In this document: positions 42,371 through 50,985 of the stretch, in pieces | Layout of the letters: every line of letters starts with the position of its first letter | How positions within the stretch are numbered: position 1 is the first letter of the stretch | NCBI RefSeq assembly: GCF_018614875.1 | Contig: NZ_JAGGNW010000014.1 | Location: forward strand, 248,001 to 312,000 | Direction of reading: 5' to 3' | Length of the DNA: 64,000 bases | Origin: Variovorax paradoxus | GTDB taxonomy: Bacteria; Pseudomonadota; Gammaproteobacteria; Burkholderiales; Burkholderiaceae_C | The notes under the pieces: generated by a model | Database searches by the model: none | What the model was told of the DNA's origin: nothing | What the model saw: only the letters and a program-made list of their open reading frames with translations | Position numbers and translations under genes: made by a program

Positions 42371-43531
42371 ATGATCATGGCCGTCGCCCTGCTGCTCATC
42401 GTGCTCGCCTCGGTGCTGTTTCACGTCTTCAATCCATGGTGGACGACGCCCCTCGCGTCGAACTGGCAGCTGATGGACGACACCCTGCTCATCACGCTGG
42501 TGATCACGGGGATCTTCTTCATCGTCATCAACGTGTTCGTCGCCTACATGCTGGTGCGCTTCCGTCATCGCGAGGGCCACCGTGCGGCGCATGAGCCCGA
42601 GAACACCAAGCTCGAGCGCTGGCTGATCGGCGGCACCACCGTCGGCATCATGGCGCTGCTGGCGCCCGGCCTCGTGGTGTACGCCGACTATGTCAGGGAG
42701 CCCCACGACGCCCTGGTGCTGGAGGTGCTGGGCCAGCAATGGCAATGGCGCTTCCGCTTTCCGGGCCAGGACGGCAAGCTGGGCGCGACCGATGCGCGCT
42801 TCGTCAGCGCCACCAATACGTTCGGGATCGACCCCGCCGACCCGGCCGGGCAGGACGACCTCCTGATCGCCGGCGACGAGGTGCATCTGCCGCTTGGAAA
42901 GCCGGTACTGGTGCTGATGCGTTCCAACGATGTGCTGCACGACTTCTTCGTGCCCAACTTCCGCGCCCGGATGAACATGGTGCCGGGGCAGGTCAGCCGC
43001 TTCTGGTTCACGCCGACCGTCGCGGGCCGCTACGAAGCGCTCTGCGCGCAGCTGTGCGGCGTGGGCCATCCCAACATGCGCGGCTTCGTGGTGGTGGAAG
43101 ACCCGGCGAACTACAAGACCTGGCACGCGGCGCTGCCGACCTTCGCCAAGTCGCAGGCCAAGGCGCCCGAGCCCCCGGCCGGGGCCGTGGCGGCCGGCGG
43201 TGGCGCGCGCATCGAGCAGGGCCGCGCGCTGGCGGACGCCAAGGGCTGCGTGGCCTGTCACACGATCGACGGCAGCCCGCGCGTGGGACCGACCTGGAAG
43301 GGCCTGCACGGCAAGACAGAAACGATGGCGGACGGTTCCACCGCGCTGGTCGACGAAGCCTATCTGCGCAGCTTCATCCGCGACCCGCAGGCACGCCATG
43401 TGAAGGGCTTCCCGCCGGTCATGCCCAAGATCGAGTTGACCGATGAAGAGTTGGCCGCGCTGGTGGCCTATATCCAGAGTCTGGGCAGCCCGCCGGCGCA
43501 GGCTGCCGCCGAACCGAGGCCTCCGCGATGA
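42371..43531 (+). CDS. coxB: Cytochrome c oxidase subunit II fused to cytochrome c (caa3 type)
   Basis: 386 residues. Two N-terminal membrane helices (about 4-25 and 38-62), then a periplasmic cupredoxin domain with the CuA ligands His190, Cys225, Cys229, His233 and Met236 (CAQLCGVGHPNM). A linker leads to a C-terminal cytochrome c with heme motif C293-V-A-C296-H297 and a probable Met ligand in GFPPVMPKI. ATG 42371 is chosen because GAGGAA lies 6 bases upstream; GTG 42365 abuts that site and is rejected. The stop overlaps the coxA ATG (ATGA). Confidence 0.95.
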   Translation: MIMAVALLLIVLASVLFHVFNPWWTTPLASNWQLMDDTLLITLVITGIFFIVINVFVAYMLVRFRHREGHRAAHEPENTKLERWLIGGTTVGIMALLAPGLVVYADYVREPHDALVLEVLGQQWQWRFRFPGQDGKLGATDARFVSATNTFGIDPADPAGQDDLLIAGDEVHLPLGKPVLVLMRSNDVLHDFFVPNFRARMNMVPGQVSRFWFTPTVAGRYEALCAQLCGVGHPNMRGFVVVEDPANYKTWHAALPTFAKSQAKAPEPPAGAVAAGGGARIEQGRALADAKGCVACHTIDGSPRVGPTWKGLHGKTETMADGSTALVDEAYLRSFIRDPQARHVKGFPPVMPKIELTDEELAALVAYIQSLGSPPAQAAAEPRPPR

Positions 43532-45324
43532 CTGCTTCTTCGCCCACAGGGCACGCCATGTCCCACGCCGACGACGCCGGGCACCCCGCGCCGCAGAGTT
43601 TCCTGACCCGCTACGTCTGGAGCCAGGACCACAAGGTGATCGCGGTCCAGTACGCCTGCACCGCCATCGCGGTGGGCCTGGTGGGCGTGGTGCTGTCCAG
43701 CCTGATGCGGCTGCAGCTCGGCTTTCCAGGCCAGTTCGATTTCATCAACGCCGAGCGCTACTACCAGTTCGTGACCATGCACGGGATGATCATGGTGATC
43801 TACCTGCTCACGGCGCTGTTCCTCGGCGGCTTCGGCAATTACCTGATTCCGCTGATGGTGGGGGCGCGGGACATGGTTTTTCCCTACCTCAACATGCTGA
43901 GCTTCTGGGTCTACCTGCTGTCGGTGGTGGTCCTGATGGCGAGCTTCTTCGTCCCGGGCGGCCCCACCGGCGCGGGCTGGACGCTGTATCCACCGCAGTC
44001 GATCCTGCCCGGCACGCCGGGCCATGCGGGCGGCATCGTGCTGATGCTGGTGTCGCTGGTCATCTTTATCGTGGCGACCACGATGGGCGGCCTCAACTAC
44101 GTGACCACCGTGCTGCAGGCGCGCTGCGAAGGCATGACGCTGCTGCGCATGCCGCTCACGGTGTGGGGCATCTTCGTTGCCACCATCCTCGCGCTGCTCG
44201 GCTTTCCGGCGCTGTTCGTCAGCGGCGTGATGCTGCTGCTCGACCGGACGCTGGGCACCAGCTTCTTCATGCCGGCGCTGGTGTCGATGGGCCAGGTGAC
44301 AGGCTACAAGGGCGGCAGCCCGCTGCTGTTCCAGCACCTGTTCTGGTTCTTCGGCCATCCCGAGGTCTACATCGTGGCGCTGCCGGCCTTCGGCATCGTC
44401 TCCGACCTGATCAGCGTGCACGCGCGCAAGAGCATCTTCGGCTATCGCATGATGGTGTGGGCCATCGTGGCCATCGGCGTACTCAGCGTGGTGGTCTGGG
44501 CGCATCACATGTTCGTGAGCGGCATGAACCCGTACTTCGGCTTCTTCTTCGCGACCACCACGCTGGTCATCGCGGTGCCCACCGCGATCAAGGTCTACAA
44601 CTGGCTCCTGACGCTGTGGCGCGGCGACATCCACCTGTCGGTGCCGATGCTGTTCGCGCTGGCCTTCCTCTGCACCTTCCTCATCGGCGGGCTGACCGGC
44701 CTGTTCCTCGGCAACGTGAGCGTGGACATCCCGCTGTCCGGCACCTATTTTGTGGTGGCGCACTTCCACATGGTGATGGGCGTGGCGCCGCTGCTGGTGG
44801 TGTTCGGCGGCATCTACCACTGGTTCCCCAAGGTCACGGGCCGCATGCTCGACGACCGGCTCGGCCGGCTGCATTTCTGGATCACCTTCCTCGGCACCTA
44901 CGCGATCTTTTTCCCGATGCATTACCTGGGTGTGCTGGGCATGCCGCGGCGCTACTACAACTTCGACGGCTACAAGTTCATTCCGCCGTCGGCGTTCAGC
45001 ATGAATGAATTCATCACCGTGACCGCGCTGATCGTCGGCGTGGCCCAGCTGCTTTTCATCGCCAATCTCGCCTGGAGTGCCTGGCGCGGCCGGCCGGCCG
45101 ACGCCAATCCGTGGCGTGCCGCCTCGCTCGAATGGCAGACGCCCGCAACGCCGCCGGGCCACGGCAACTGGGGCCCGCGGCTGCCGGTGGCCTACCGGTG
45201 GGCCTATGCCTATGGGGAGCCGGGTGCGGCGGAGGATTTCATCGCGCAGAACGTGCCGCTGCAAGCCGGGGCTGGGGAGCCCGAGCCGGAGGGCCAGAGC
45301 GAGGTCCGGGGAGCGCCGGCATGA
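43528..45324 (+). CDS. coxA: Cytochrome c oxidase subunit I
   Basis: 598 residues with 12 or more membrane helices. Heme and CuB ligands are visible: MHGMIM (low-spin heme His), GHPEVY (CuB His, with the proton-channel Glu and the cross-linked Tyr), WAHHMF (CuB His pair) and VVAHFHMVM (heme a3 and heme a His). GNYLIPLMVGARDM carries the D-channel Asp, and VPTAIKVYNW the K-channel Lys, so it is an A1-type heme-copper oxidase. The start overlaps the coxB stop; an alternative ATG at 43558 is possible. The stop overlaps the next start. Confidence 0.96.
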   Translation: MTASSPTGHAMSHADDAGHPAPQSFLTRYVWSQDHKVIAVQYACTAIAVGLVGVVLSSLMRLQLGFPGQFDFINAERYYQFVTMHGMIMVIYLLTALFLGGFGNYLIPLMVGARDMVFPYLNMLSFWVYLLSVVVLMASFFVPGGPTGAGWTLYPPQSILPGTPGHAGGIVLMLVSLVIFIVATTMGGLNYVTTVLQARCEGMTLLRMPLTVWGIFVATILALLGFPALFVSGVMLLLDRTLGTSFFMPALVSMGQVTGYKGGSPLLFQHLFWFFGHPEVYIVALPAFGIVSDLISVHARKSIFGYRMMVWAIVAIGVLSVVVWAHHMFVSGMNPYFGFFFATTTLVIAVPTAIKVYNWLLTLWRGDIHLSVPMLFALAFLCTFLIGGLTGLFLGNVSVDIPLSGTYFVVAHFHMVMGVAPLLVVFGGIYHWFPKVTGRMLDDRLGRLHFWITFLGTYAIFFPMHYLGVLGMPRRYYNFDGYKFIPPSAFSMNEFITVTALIVGVAQLLFIANLAWSAWRGRPADANPWRAASLEWQTPATPPGHGNWGPRLPVAYRWAYAYGEPGAAEDFIAQNVPLQAGAGEPEPEGQSEVRGAPA

Positions 45325-45947
45325 ACGCGGAAGCCGCCCTGAGCGTCCACGGGGCCGGCCGCGGCGGCCGGCACCGCGATCCGCACGCGAGCGCGGCCAG
45401 CATCGGCCTGTGGGTCTTCATGGGCGTGGCCACCGCGCTGTTTTCGCTCTTCATCGTGGCCTACGTGATGCGCATGAGCGGTGACGACTCGATGACGATC
45501 GCGCTGCCATGGCAGCTCTGGCTCAGCTCGGCGCTGCTGGTGGCGGGCAGCGTGGCGCTGCACTGGGCCGGTGGCGCATCGCGCGGCCGCCGCCCGATGC
45601 GGGCCCGTCGCCTGCTGCTGGCCGGAGGCCTTTGCGCGGTGGGCTTCCTGGGCGCGCAGCTGTGGGCCTGGCAGGCGCTGCTGAGCGCGCAGGTGATGCC
45701 GGCCGGCAATCCGGCGGGCAGCTTCTTCTATCTGTTGACCGCCATGCACGGGCTCCACCTGGCGGGTGGGCTGGTCGGGTGGGCCTGGACGGCGAACGCC
45801 GCGTGGCCCGATCCCGCCAGGGCCGCATGGCGCATCGCGCTGTGCGCACGCTACTGGCACTTCATGCTGGCGGTGTGGCTGGTGCTGTTCGCGCTGCTGG
45901 GCTGGGTGACGCCGGAGGTGGCGCGCTTCATCTGCGGCACATCCTGA
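45321..45947 (+). CDS. Short subunit III-like protein of the oxidase cluster
   Basis: 208 residues with about five membrane helices. GLWVFMGVATALFSLF, FFYLLTAMHGLHLAGGLVG and ARYWHFMLAVWLVLFALL are the subunit III pattern, including the HGLH and YWHF blocks. It differs from the following coxC gene, so the cluster encodes two subunit III-like proteins. The start overlaps the coxA stop (ATGA). It probably replaces or supplements helices of subunit III; the exact stoichiometry is unknown. Confidence 0.85.
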   Translation: MNAEAALSVHGAGRGGRHRDPHASAASIGLWVFMGVATALFSLFIVAYVMRMSGDDSMTIALPWQLWLSSALLVAGSVALHWAGGASRGRRPMRARRLLLAGGLCAVGFLGAQLWAWQALLSAQVMPAGNPAGSFFYLLTAMHGLHLAGGLVGWAWTANAAWPDPARAAWRIALCARYWHFMLAVWLVLFALLGWVTPEVARFICGTS

Positions 45948-45958
45948 AGAGGCATCCC

Positions 45959-46663
45959 ATGAACAACACCGCAACGATCGCAGCAGCAACGCCGTTGAAT
46001 CCGACCATTGCCGCCAGCGGCTGGCGCGGGCTGATCGCCGACTGGTCTTCCGATCGCCAGGCATTCCACGTCTCGTGGGGCAAGGCGATGATGTGGATCT
46101 TCCTGCTCAGCGACACGTTCGTGTTCAGCTGCTTCCTGACCGGCTACATGACGGTGCGCGTCTCGACCACCGTGCCGTGGCCCAACCCGAGCGAGGTGTT
46201 CGCGCTCCCCGTGGGAGGCGCCGACGTCCCGCTGCTGCTGATCGCGATCATGACCTTCGTGCTCATCAGCAGCAGCGGCACGATGGCGATGGCGGTCAAT
46301 TTCGCCTACCGCCGCGACCGCGTGAACGCCGCCACGATGATGCTCGTGACCGCGACCTGCGGCGAACTCTTCGTCGGCATGCAGGCCTTCGAGTGGTCCA
46401 AGCTGATCCTCGAAGAGGGCGTGCGGCCCTGGGGCAACCCGATGGGTGCGGCGCAGTTCGGCTCGGCCTTCTTCATGATCACGGGCTTTCATGGGCTGCA
46501 CGTGTCGGCCGGCGTGGTCTTCCTGTTCACCGTGGCCTTCAAGCTGATCCGCGGCGACTACGACAAGTCCGGCAACTACCAGATCGTCGAGATTGCCGGT
46601 CTGTACTGGCACTTCGTGGACCTGGTGTGGGTGTTCATCTTTGCGCTGTTCTATCTCTGGTGA
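45959..46663 (+). CDS. coxC: Cytochrome c oxidase subunit III
   Basis: 234 residues, about seven membrane helices. Subunit III hallmarks: GKAMMWIFLLSDTFVFSCFL, GFHGLHVSAGVVFLF and GLYWHFVDLVWVFIFALFYLW. The conserved Glu in QAFEWSKLILEEG and the HGLH/YWHFVD motifs are intact. It stabilises proton pumping by subunit I. It is 11 bp after the short subunit III-like gene and 8 bp before subunit IV. Confidence 0.94.
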   Translation: MNNTATIAAATPLNPTIAASGWRGLIADWSSDRQAFHVSWGKAMMWIFLLSDTFVFSCFLTGYMTVRVSTTVPWPNPSEVFALPVGGADVPLLLIAIMTFVLISSSGTMAMAVNFAYRRDRVNAATMMLVTATCGELFVGMQAFEWSKLILEEGVRPWGNPMGAAQFGSAFFMITGFHGLHVSAGVVFLFTVAFKLIRGDYDKSGNYQIVEIAGLYWHFVDLVWVFIFALFYLW

Positions 46664-46671
46664 GGACGATC

Positions 46672-46986
46672 ATGAACCCCGTCACAGGCCAACAACATCC
46701 GATCAGCCTCTATCTCAAGATCTGGGGGCTGCTGTTCGTGCTCAGCACGATGTCGTACCTGGTCGACTACTTCCATTTCCAGGGCTATCTGCGCTGGGCC
46801 CTGATCATCACCTTCATGCTGCTGAAGGCGGGGCTGATCGTCGCGGTCTTCATGCACATGGCTTGGGAGCGGCTGTCGCTGGTCTATGCCATCCTGGTGC
46901 CGCCCCTGTGCCTGCTGGTCCTGGTCGGGCTGATGGCGGCGGAGGCCGACCACACCTTCCTGACGCGGCTGCTGTTCTTCCACTGA
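46672..46986 (+). CDS. Cytochrome c oxidase subunit IV (prokaryotic, CtaF-like)
   Basis: 104 residues, three membrane helices: LKIWGLLFVLSTMSYLVDYF, RWALIITFMLLKAGLIVAVF and VYAILVPPLCLLVLVGLM. HMAWERL between helices 2 and 3 is typical of the prokaryotic subunit IV family (COX4_pro). GAGGACGATC precedes ATG 46672. It is the last gene of the oxidase cluster and is convergent with the MFS exporter. Confidence 0.9.
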   Translation: MNPVTGQQHPISLYLKIWGLLFVLSTMSYLVDYFHFQGYLRWALIITFMLLKAGLIVAVFMHMAWERLSLVYAILVPPLCLLVLVGLMAAEADHTFLTRLLFFH

Positions 46987-47008
46987 AGACCGAAGGCGTT
47001 GCGGCCGC

Positions 47009-48634
47009 TCAGCGCCGCACGATGTAGCGCGTGATCACCGGCGGTGTTTCGCCGATGTGGAACGCGAGCCGGCGTTCCCGCAGCACCATGTCGCTGGCCG
47101 TGGCGCGGTTGAAGCGGCGCAGGTGGTCGGTCCACGAGTCGTCGACGATCTGCTCCACATAGCGGCTCGGCTGCGCGATGTCGTGCAGCAGTTCCCAGCC
47201 GATGGCGCCCTGGCTCAGGCGCGCGCGGCGCGTCTGCTGCATCACCAGGTGGAAGGCCGCGGCGCGCGCCGGCTCGATCAGGTATTCGACCGTGATCACC
47301 ACGCGGCCGTCTTCCTGCGGCGCCTCGGCCGGCGGGCCGGCGGCCCAGCCCGCTTCGGCGGGACTGGTGTCGTCCTCGCCGGTCACGTCGGTCACCCAGC
47401 GCAGCGCCACCAGCATCAGCAGGGTGCCGCTGGCCGCGGCGATGGCGAGGCTCAGGTTCAGCGCCGTGACCGTGGCCACCTGGCCCCAGAGCGCCGCGCC
47501 GATCGCGCTCGCGCCCATGATCGCCATCTGGTACATCGACATGCCGCGCGCGCGCACCCAGTCGGGCAGCGCGAGCTGCGCCGACACCGAGAGCGAATTG
47601 GCCACCGTGATCCATGCCATGCCGCCGAAGAACATCGCGGGCACCGCCACCCATGCGTTGGGCGCGAACGCCATCACCGCGGTGGCGCCCGACTGCAGCA
47701 GCGTGCCGCGCAGCACCAGCTGGTCGCGCCCCAGCGCCTGGCGCAGCCGCGGCAGGAACAGCACCGCGACGATCGCGCCCGAGCCCATGGCGGCCAGCAG
47801 CAGCGTGAAGGTGCCCGCCCCGCCGCCTTTGAGGTTGCGCGCCAGCAGCGGCAACAGCGCCAGCAGCGCCGTCGAGTGAAAGAAGAAGATCGTGATGCGC
47901 GAGAGCACGGCCCGCATGCGCTGCGACTGCCGGACGAACTGCACGCCCACGCGCATCGCGCTGATGAGCTTCTCGCGGCCCAGCGGATTGGGCGTGTGCT
48001 CGCGCCGCCAGCGCAGCACCACGAAGCCCGAGGCCACCGACAGCACCGCGTTGAGCGCAAACACCCAGATGGTGCCCGCGCTGGCAATCAGCATGCCGGC
48101 CGTCAGCGGGCCGATGATGCGCGAGGCATTCATCGCAATGCCGTTCAGGCCCAGTGCCGCCGGCAGCTGCGGTCGCGCCACCAGCTCGGGCACGATGGCC
48201 GAGAACACCGGCCAGCGCAGCGCCAGGCCGATGCCGTTGGCGAAGGTGAGCGCCAGCAGCAGCGGCGCGGTCATCAGGTCGAGCGCCAGCGCGCCGCACA
48301 GCACGATGGCCGCGCCCGCCAGCCAGAACTGCGTGGCCACCAGCCAGCGCCGCCGGTCGAGGATGTCGGCCAGCGCGCCGCTCGGCAGGCCCAGCAGGAA
48401 CACCGGCAAGGTGGAGGCCGACTGCACCAGCGCCACCCAGATCGGCGAGGTGGTCAGCGAGGTCATCATCCACGCCGCCGCCACGTCGTTCATCCACATG
48501 CAGATGTTGGCGATGAGCCAGGTGCTCCACAGCATGCGGAACACGGGGAGCCTGAGCGGCTCCAGCGCCGCGAACTTCGGCGGCTGCGGCCGGGCCGGGG
48601 GAATGGGTGTCTCTTCGGGGGATATGGGTGGCAT
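47009..48634 (-). CDS. MFS exporter of the MFS_3 type with C-terminal ABM-like domain
   Basis: 541 residues from ATG 48634. Twelve membrane helices (WSTWLIANICMWMNDVAAAWMM near the start; GLPSGALADILDRRRWL as loop motif A). The last ~105 residues are soluble (VVITVEYLIEPARAAAF, IGWELLHDIAQPSRYVEQIVDDSW) and look like an antibiotic-biosynthesis-monooxygenase/dimeric alpha-beta barrel domain. This architecture is known in the PF05977 group, related to enterobactin exporters. The frame is open far upstream over the ABC permease gene, but the MPPISPEET start fits the family. Substrate unknown. Confidence 0.88.
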   Translation of the reverse strand: MPPISPEETPIPPARPQPPKFAALEPLRLPVFRMLWSTWLIANICMWMNDVAAAWMMTSLTTSPIWVALVQSASTLPVFLLGLPSGALADILDRRRWLVATQFWLAGAAIVLCGALALDLMTAPLLLALTFANGIGLALRWPVFSAIVPELVARPQLPAALGLNGIAMNASRIIGPLTAGMLIASAGTIWVFALNAVLSVASGFVVLRWRREHTPNPLGREKLISAMRVGVQFVRQSQRMRAVLSRITIFFFHSTALLALLPLLARNLKGGGAGTFTLLLAAMGSGAIVAVLFLPRLRQALGRDQLVLRGTLLQSGATAVMAFAPNAWVAVPAMFFGGMAWITVANSLSVSAQLALPDWVRARGMSMYQMAIMGASAIGAALWGQVATVTALNLSLAIAAASGTLLMLVALRWVTDVTGEDDTSPAEAGWAAGPPAEAPQEDGRVVITVEYLIEPARAAAFHLVMQQTRRARLSQGAIGWELLHDIAQPSRYVEQIVDDSWTDHLRRFNRATASDMVLRERRLAFHIGETPPVITRYIVRR

Positions 48635-48696
48635 GTGGCCCGATTGTGCCGATGCCGTCAGGGCCGGTCGTAAAACCGCGCGGTCTCCGGCATGGG

Positions 48697-49467
48697 CTAT
48701 CCCCTGTCGCTGCGCGCCAGCCGGTGTTCGAGCCGCCGCAGCATCGTGGTGAGCACGAGCGTCATCACCCAATACACCACCGAAATCGCCAGGTAAGGCT
48801 CCCAGTAGCGCGCATAGGCCCCGGCCACGGTGCGCGCGGCATAGGCCAGCTCGGCCAGCCCGATGGCCGAGACCAGCGAGGTGTCCTTCAGCAGCGCAAT
48901 CGCGTTGTTGCCCAGCGGCGGCAGCATGCGGCGAAACGCCTGCGGCAGCACCACGTAGCGCATGACCTGAATGGGCGTGAAGCCGATCGACCGGCCGGCA
49001 TCGAACTGCCCGCGCGAGATCGACTGGATGCCGGCGCGGAACACCTCGGAGATGTAGGCGGCCGAATTGAGCGTGAGCGCCACCACGCCGGAGATGAGCG
49101 CGCCATGCTCCTGCTTGAGCTCGCGTGCCAGCTCGCCACTGATCAGCAGGCCGGTCGCCGGATGGATGAACACCGGCATCACCGCGAAATGAATCAGCAG
49201 GATCTGCACGAACAGCGGCGTGCCGCGGAAGAAGCTCACATACACCGTGGCCGGCCAGCGCAGGAAGAAGCGCGCCACCCAGGTCCAGGGCGCATGGCGC
49301 GGATGCGCCAGCCGCGCGAGCGCAAGGCACAGGCCCCAACTCGAACCCAGCAGCACGCACACCACCGTCATGCGCAGCGTCATCCAGGCGCCCTGCCAGA
49401 ACAGGTCCTTGTATTCGACCAGGATGTCCCAGCGGAACCATCCGAACAGCAGGATCGGCTGTTCCAT
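48697..49467 (-). CDS. Polar amino-acid ABC transporter permease
   Basis: 256 residues, HisM/GlnP family, with about five membrane helices. The N-terminal helix region LFWQGAWMTLRMTVVCVLLG and the cytoplasmic EAA loop (EVFRAGIQSISRGQFDAGRSIGFT) are clear. A WYFFRGTPL-like block is present as SFFRGTPLFVQILLIHF. It is 32 bp downstream of the binding-protein gene. No second permease or ATPase is present in the window, so it must work as a homodimer with an ATPase encoded elsewhere (inference). Confidence 0.92.
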   Translation of the reverse strand: MEQPILLFGWFRWDILVEYKDLFWQGAWMTLRMTVVCVLLGSSWGLCLALARLAHPRHAPWTWVARFFLRWPATVYVSFFRGTPLFVQILLIHFAVMPVFIHPATGLLISGELARELKQEHGALISGVVALTLNSAAYISEVFRAGIQSISRGQFDAGRSIGFTPIQVMRYVVLPQAFRRMLPPLGNNAIALLKDTSLVSAIGLAELAYAARTVAGAYARYWEPYLAISVVYWVMTLVLTTMLRRLEHRLARSDRG

Positions 49468-49499
49468 CTATGGCTGCCTCGCCTTCGTGCCGGACGCGC

Positions 49500-50258
49500 T
49501 CATCGGGCGTTCGGGTCCTTGCTGAACCACTTCTTGTAGATGGTGGCGTAGCTGCCGTCGGCGCGGATCGCGGCCAGGCCGGCCGTGAGCTTGTCGAGCA
49601 GCGCCTTGTCGCCCTTCTTCACGACGATGCCGAAGCCTTCTTCGGGGAAGGACTTGTCGTCGAGCGTCTTGAGCCCGGGGTTCTGCGCCACGCGGTAGGC
49701 GATCACGCCGTTGTCGCCCATGGCGGCATCGACGCCGCCGCCGGCCAGCTCGGAAATGATGAGCGGCGTGCTCTCGAAGCGGCGGATGTCGGGGTTGGTC
49801 TTGCCGAACTCGCGCGAGGCGATGTCGTCGGCCGTGGAGGCGCTCACCACGGCAATCTTCTTGCCGGCCAGGTCCTTCAGCGAGGCGACCGTGCTGCTCT
49901 TCGGCAGCGCGATCAGCTGGCGCGCCGCGAAGTAGGGCGGCGTGAAGTCGTAGCTCTGCTTGCGCTTCTCGTTGATGGTGACGCCCGAGATCACGAGGTC
50001 GACGTCGCCGTTGTTGAGCGCGCCGAAGATGCCGGTGAACGGCGTGTTGACGACCTTGATCTTCAGGCCCTGCTGCTTGGCGATGGCATTGATGATGTCG
50101 ATGTCGAAACCGACGATCTGCTTGTCCTTGTTCTCGAAGGCGAAGGGCGCGTAGGTGGCGCTGGAAGCCACGGTGAGTTCGCGGTTCTGGGCCTGGGTGC
50201 CGAAGGCGAGCGTGGCGGCGGCAAGGCCGAGCGCCAGGGCGCGGCGGATGGAGTTCAT
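49500..50258 (-). CDS. Amino-acid ABC transporter periplasmic binding protein
   Basis: 252 residues. The signal peptide ends near TQAQN (about residue 24). The SBP family 3 pattern follows: SATYAPFAFENKDKQIVGFDIDIINAIAKQ, FTGIFGALNNGDVDLVISGVTI and KRKQSYDFTPPYF. It binds a polar amino acid in the periplasm and feeds the permease encoded 32 bp downstream. It lies 71 bp after the divergent-facing Lrp gene's stop, so the Lrp protein could control it as well. Confidence 0.93.
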   Translation of the reverse strand: MNSIRRALALGLAAATLAFGTQAQNRELTVASSATYAPFAFENKDKQIVGFDIDIINAIAKQQGLKIKVVNTPFTGIFGALNNGDVDLVISGVTINEKRKQSYDFTPPYFAARQLIALPKSSTVASLKDLAGKKIAVVSASTADDIASREFGKTNPDIRRFESTPLIISELAGGGVDAAMGDNGVIAYRVAQNPGLKTLDDKSFPEEGFGIVVKKGDKALLDKLTAGLAAIRADGSYATIYKKWFSKDPNAR

Positions 50259-50329
50259 GCGGGGTCTTCTTCCTCTGTTCCGCCGGATGGCGGTGTGTGT
50301 ATGGGGTGGGCGGGAATTCTAGGTTGCAG

Positions 50330-50806
50330 CTAGCGTGCCAGATGCCCGAGCGGCCAGGCGCTGCTGGCCTTCACCTCGCCCAGCGAGAAGCTGGTGTGCA
50401 GGTCTTTCACGTTCGGCAGGTTCATGAGGTGCTGGCGCGCGAAGGCCGAGAAGCTGTCCAGGTCCTGCGCCACCACCTGCAGCTCGAAGGTGCCGGTGCC
50501 GCTGATGTAGTGGCAGGCCACCACCTCGGGCAGCTTGCGGATCGCGTCCTCCAGCTTCTGCGTGGCGTCGTTGGTGACGCGTTCGGTGTCCACGCGCACG
50601 AAAGCGAGCACGCCCAGCCCTATCTTGTGGCGGTCGATCTCGGCGTGGTAGCCCTTGATGAAGCCGGCCTCCTCCAGCGCGCGCACCCGGCGCCAGCAAG
50701 GTGCGGCCGAGAGCCCCACACGCTGCGCAAGCTCGGCGTTCGTGAGGCGGCCGTCGGCCTGCAGTTCTTGCAGGATTGCAAGGTCGAACTTGTCAATGCT
50801 TTCCAT
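50330..50806 (-). CDS. Lrp/AsnC family regulator
   Basis: 158 residues from ATG 50806 (MESIDKFDLAIL). The helix-turn-helix spans about residues 6-55 (LQADGRLTNAELAQRVGLSAAPCWRRVRALEEAG split across helices). The RAM domain follows, with VVACHYISGTGTFELQVVA. It is close to Lrp itself (GLSAAPCWRRV). Divergent from the indolepyruvate ferredoxin oxidoreductase gene by 179 bp, its likely target. In-frame starts further upstream would extend into that control region and are rejected. Confidence 0.92.
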   Translation of the reverse strand: MESIDKFDLAILQELQADGRLTNAELAQRVGLSAAPCWRRVRALEEAGFIKGYHAEIDRHKIGLGVLAFVRVDTERVTNDATQKLEDAIRKLPEVVACHYISGTGTFELQVVAQDLDSFSAFARQHLMNLPNVKDLHTSFSLGEVKASSAWPLGHLAR

Positions 50807-50985
50807 AAGTGCCGATATTAAGCAAGATTCTTCCAGGAAGCTGGTTTTTTGAGGCACAGAACGCAAACACCTGTCGCGCACCCCGGCATACACTTTGCGT
50901 GATCATGGGCTCGCGCCCGACCCGGGCACAGACCCACACCCATCAGCCAGGCCCACAAGGCCCTGCCACACGGAGACAGACACAC

